From Streptomyces sp. NBC_01217 (GTDB taxonomy: Bacteria; Actinomycetota; Actinomycetes; Streptomycetales; Streptomycetaceae), in NCBI RefSeq assembly GCF_035994185.1, contig NZ_CP108538.1, positions 1 through 64,000 of the forward strand: 64,000 bases of DNA. The letters run 5' to 3'. Under the pieces are notes generated by a model that had not been told where the DNA came from, searched no databases, and saw only the letters and a list, made by a program, of their open reading frames with translations. Made by a program: the position numbers and the translations under genes. Below are positions 63,683 through 64,000 of this stretch, one piece after another (within the stretch, counting starts at the first letter, position 1; each line of letters starts with the position of its first letter).

Positions 63683-64000
63683 ATGCCCGATATTGAAAGC
63701 ATGCCCATCTATGTCGGTCAGGACCTGGAGACTGCGGGGCATGACCTCAACGCCTCGGCCGAGCACATCATGGGCGAACTGCACGCCCTGCGGGCCCGGA
63801 TCCGGTCGCTGATCGACACATGGAACGCCCAGTCCGCAGGCGAGTACCAGATGCGCATGCACGAGTGGGACATGGCCGCCGTCGGCCTCTTCGGCAGCGA
63901 GGAGGAGGACGGCGTGCTCGGCGAGATCGCCCATGTGATGCGCGTGAACTGGGGCAATTATGCCGGGGCCGAGGAAGCGAACATCAAGACGTGGAACGCC
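63683..64000 (+). CDS. Second WXG100-like protein, incomplete at window edge
   Basis: Starts MPDIESMPIYVGQDLETAGH after CGGAGGAACCGAA and stays open for 106 codons to the window end. The WxG position is occupied by WNAQSAGEY, and the second helix reads MHEWDMAAVGLFGSEEEDGV. Probable heterodimer partner of the preceding WXG100 protein for type VII secretion. Confidence 0.78.
   Translation, partial: MPDIESMPIYVGQDLETAGHDLNASAEHIMGELHALRARIRSLIDTWNAQSAGEYQMRMHEWDMAAVGLFGSEEEDGVLGEIAHVMRVNWGNYAGAEEANIKTWNA

Overview
The window is the terminal arm of a Streptomyces linear replicon, either a chromosome or a large linear plasmid. The first ~420 bases are closely packed GC-rich palindromes with TGC, TTC or AAA loops. 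They match the archetypal Streptomyces telomere, starting one palindrome (about 18 nt, by recollection) inside the real end. The first gene encodes a TtrA-like terminal helicase, as expected beside such telomeres. High GC, third-position GC bias, GTG starts and actinobacterial families (WXG100, SpoIIE-type phosphatase, DesK/DesR-like two-component system) agree with this.

Layout. 0.8-4.4 kb: terminal helicase, a 32-codon leader ORF coupled to a lipoprotein, and a remnant of a second terminal helicase. 4.9-8.2 kb: a membrane protein and a low-GC secreted protein, separated by a clean IS5-family insertion. 8.5-9.1 kb: IS256 and IS1380 scraps. 9.3-14.9 kb: histidine kinase and LuxR-type response regulator, followed by an ABC exporter; each unit carries the same 42-bp upstream element. 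15-20.5 kb: nested insertion sequences (IS701 at an IS4/IS1182 junction; IS30 inside IS3 next to IS1380). 21.9-23.3 kb: hemerythrin and WrbA-type quinone reductase. 23.8-36.6 kb: an IS graveyard (IS630, IS3 x4, IS110, IS701/IS1182 chimera, IS5, IS4, ISAzo13) containing a MarR regulator, a formyltransferase and two copies of a coiled-coil/winged-helix cassette.

36.8-47.7 kb is richest in metabolic genes: FMN reductase plus CE1758-type luciferase-like monooxygenase, a Tat-exported SnoaL-like protein, an F420/FMN luciferase-family oxidoreductase, a PAS-GAF-SpoIIE-HATPase phosphatase, a second WrbA, an SDR and a zinc alcohol dehydrogenase. 48.9-53.8 kb: TetR regulator, then a two-subunit molybdenum hydroxylase with an amidohydrolase. 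54.8-59.6 kb: a DHA2 exporter with carboxypeptidase-regulatory-like repeats (frameshifted), a decayed MFS/helicase chimera, and a second hemerythrin. 60.8-64 kb: a GNAT acetyltransferase, more IS scraps, and two WXG100-type genes that run off the edge.

The most interesting pattern is a shared operator-like palindrome (core TGCGyACGCAmGCAA). It lies upstream of both WrbA units, upstream of the second hemerythrin, between the CE1758 operon and the SnoaL gene, and, in a weaker form, before the luciferase-family gene. It ties scattered flavin, quinone and diiron genes into one probable redox or electrophile-responsive regulon built around and between transposon debris. The regulator is not identified; the MarR (27.4 kb) and TetR (48.9 kb) proteins in the window are candidates only.
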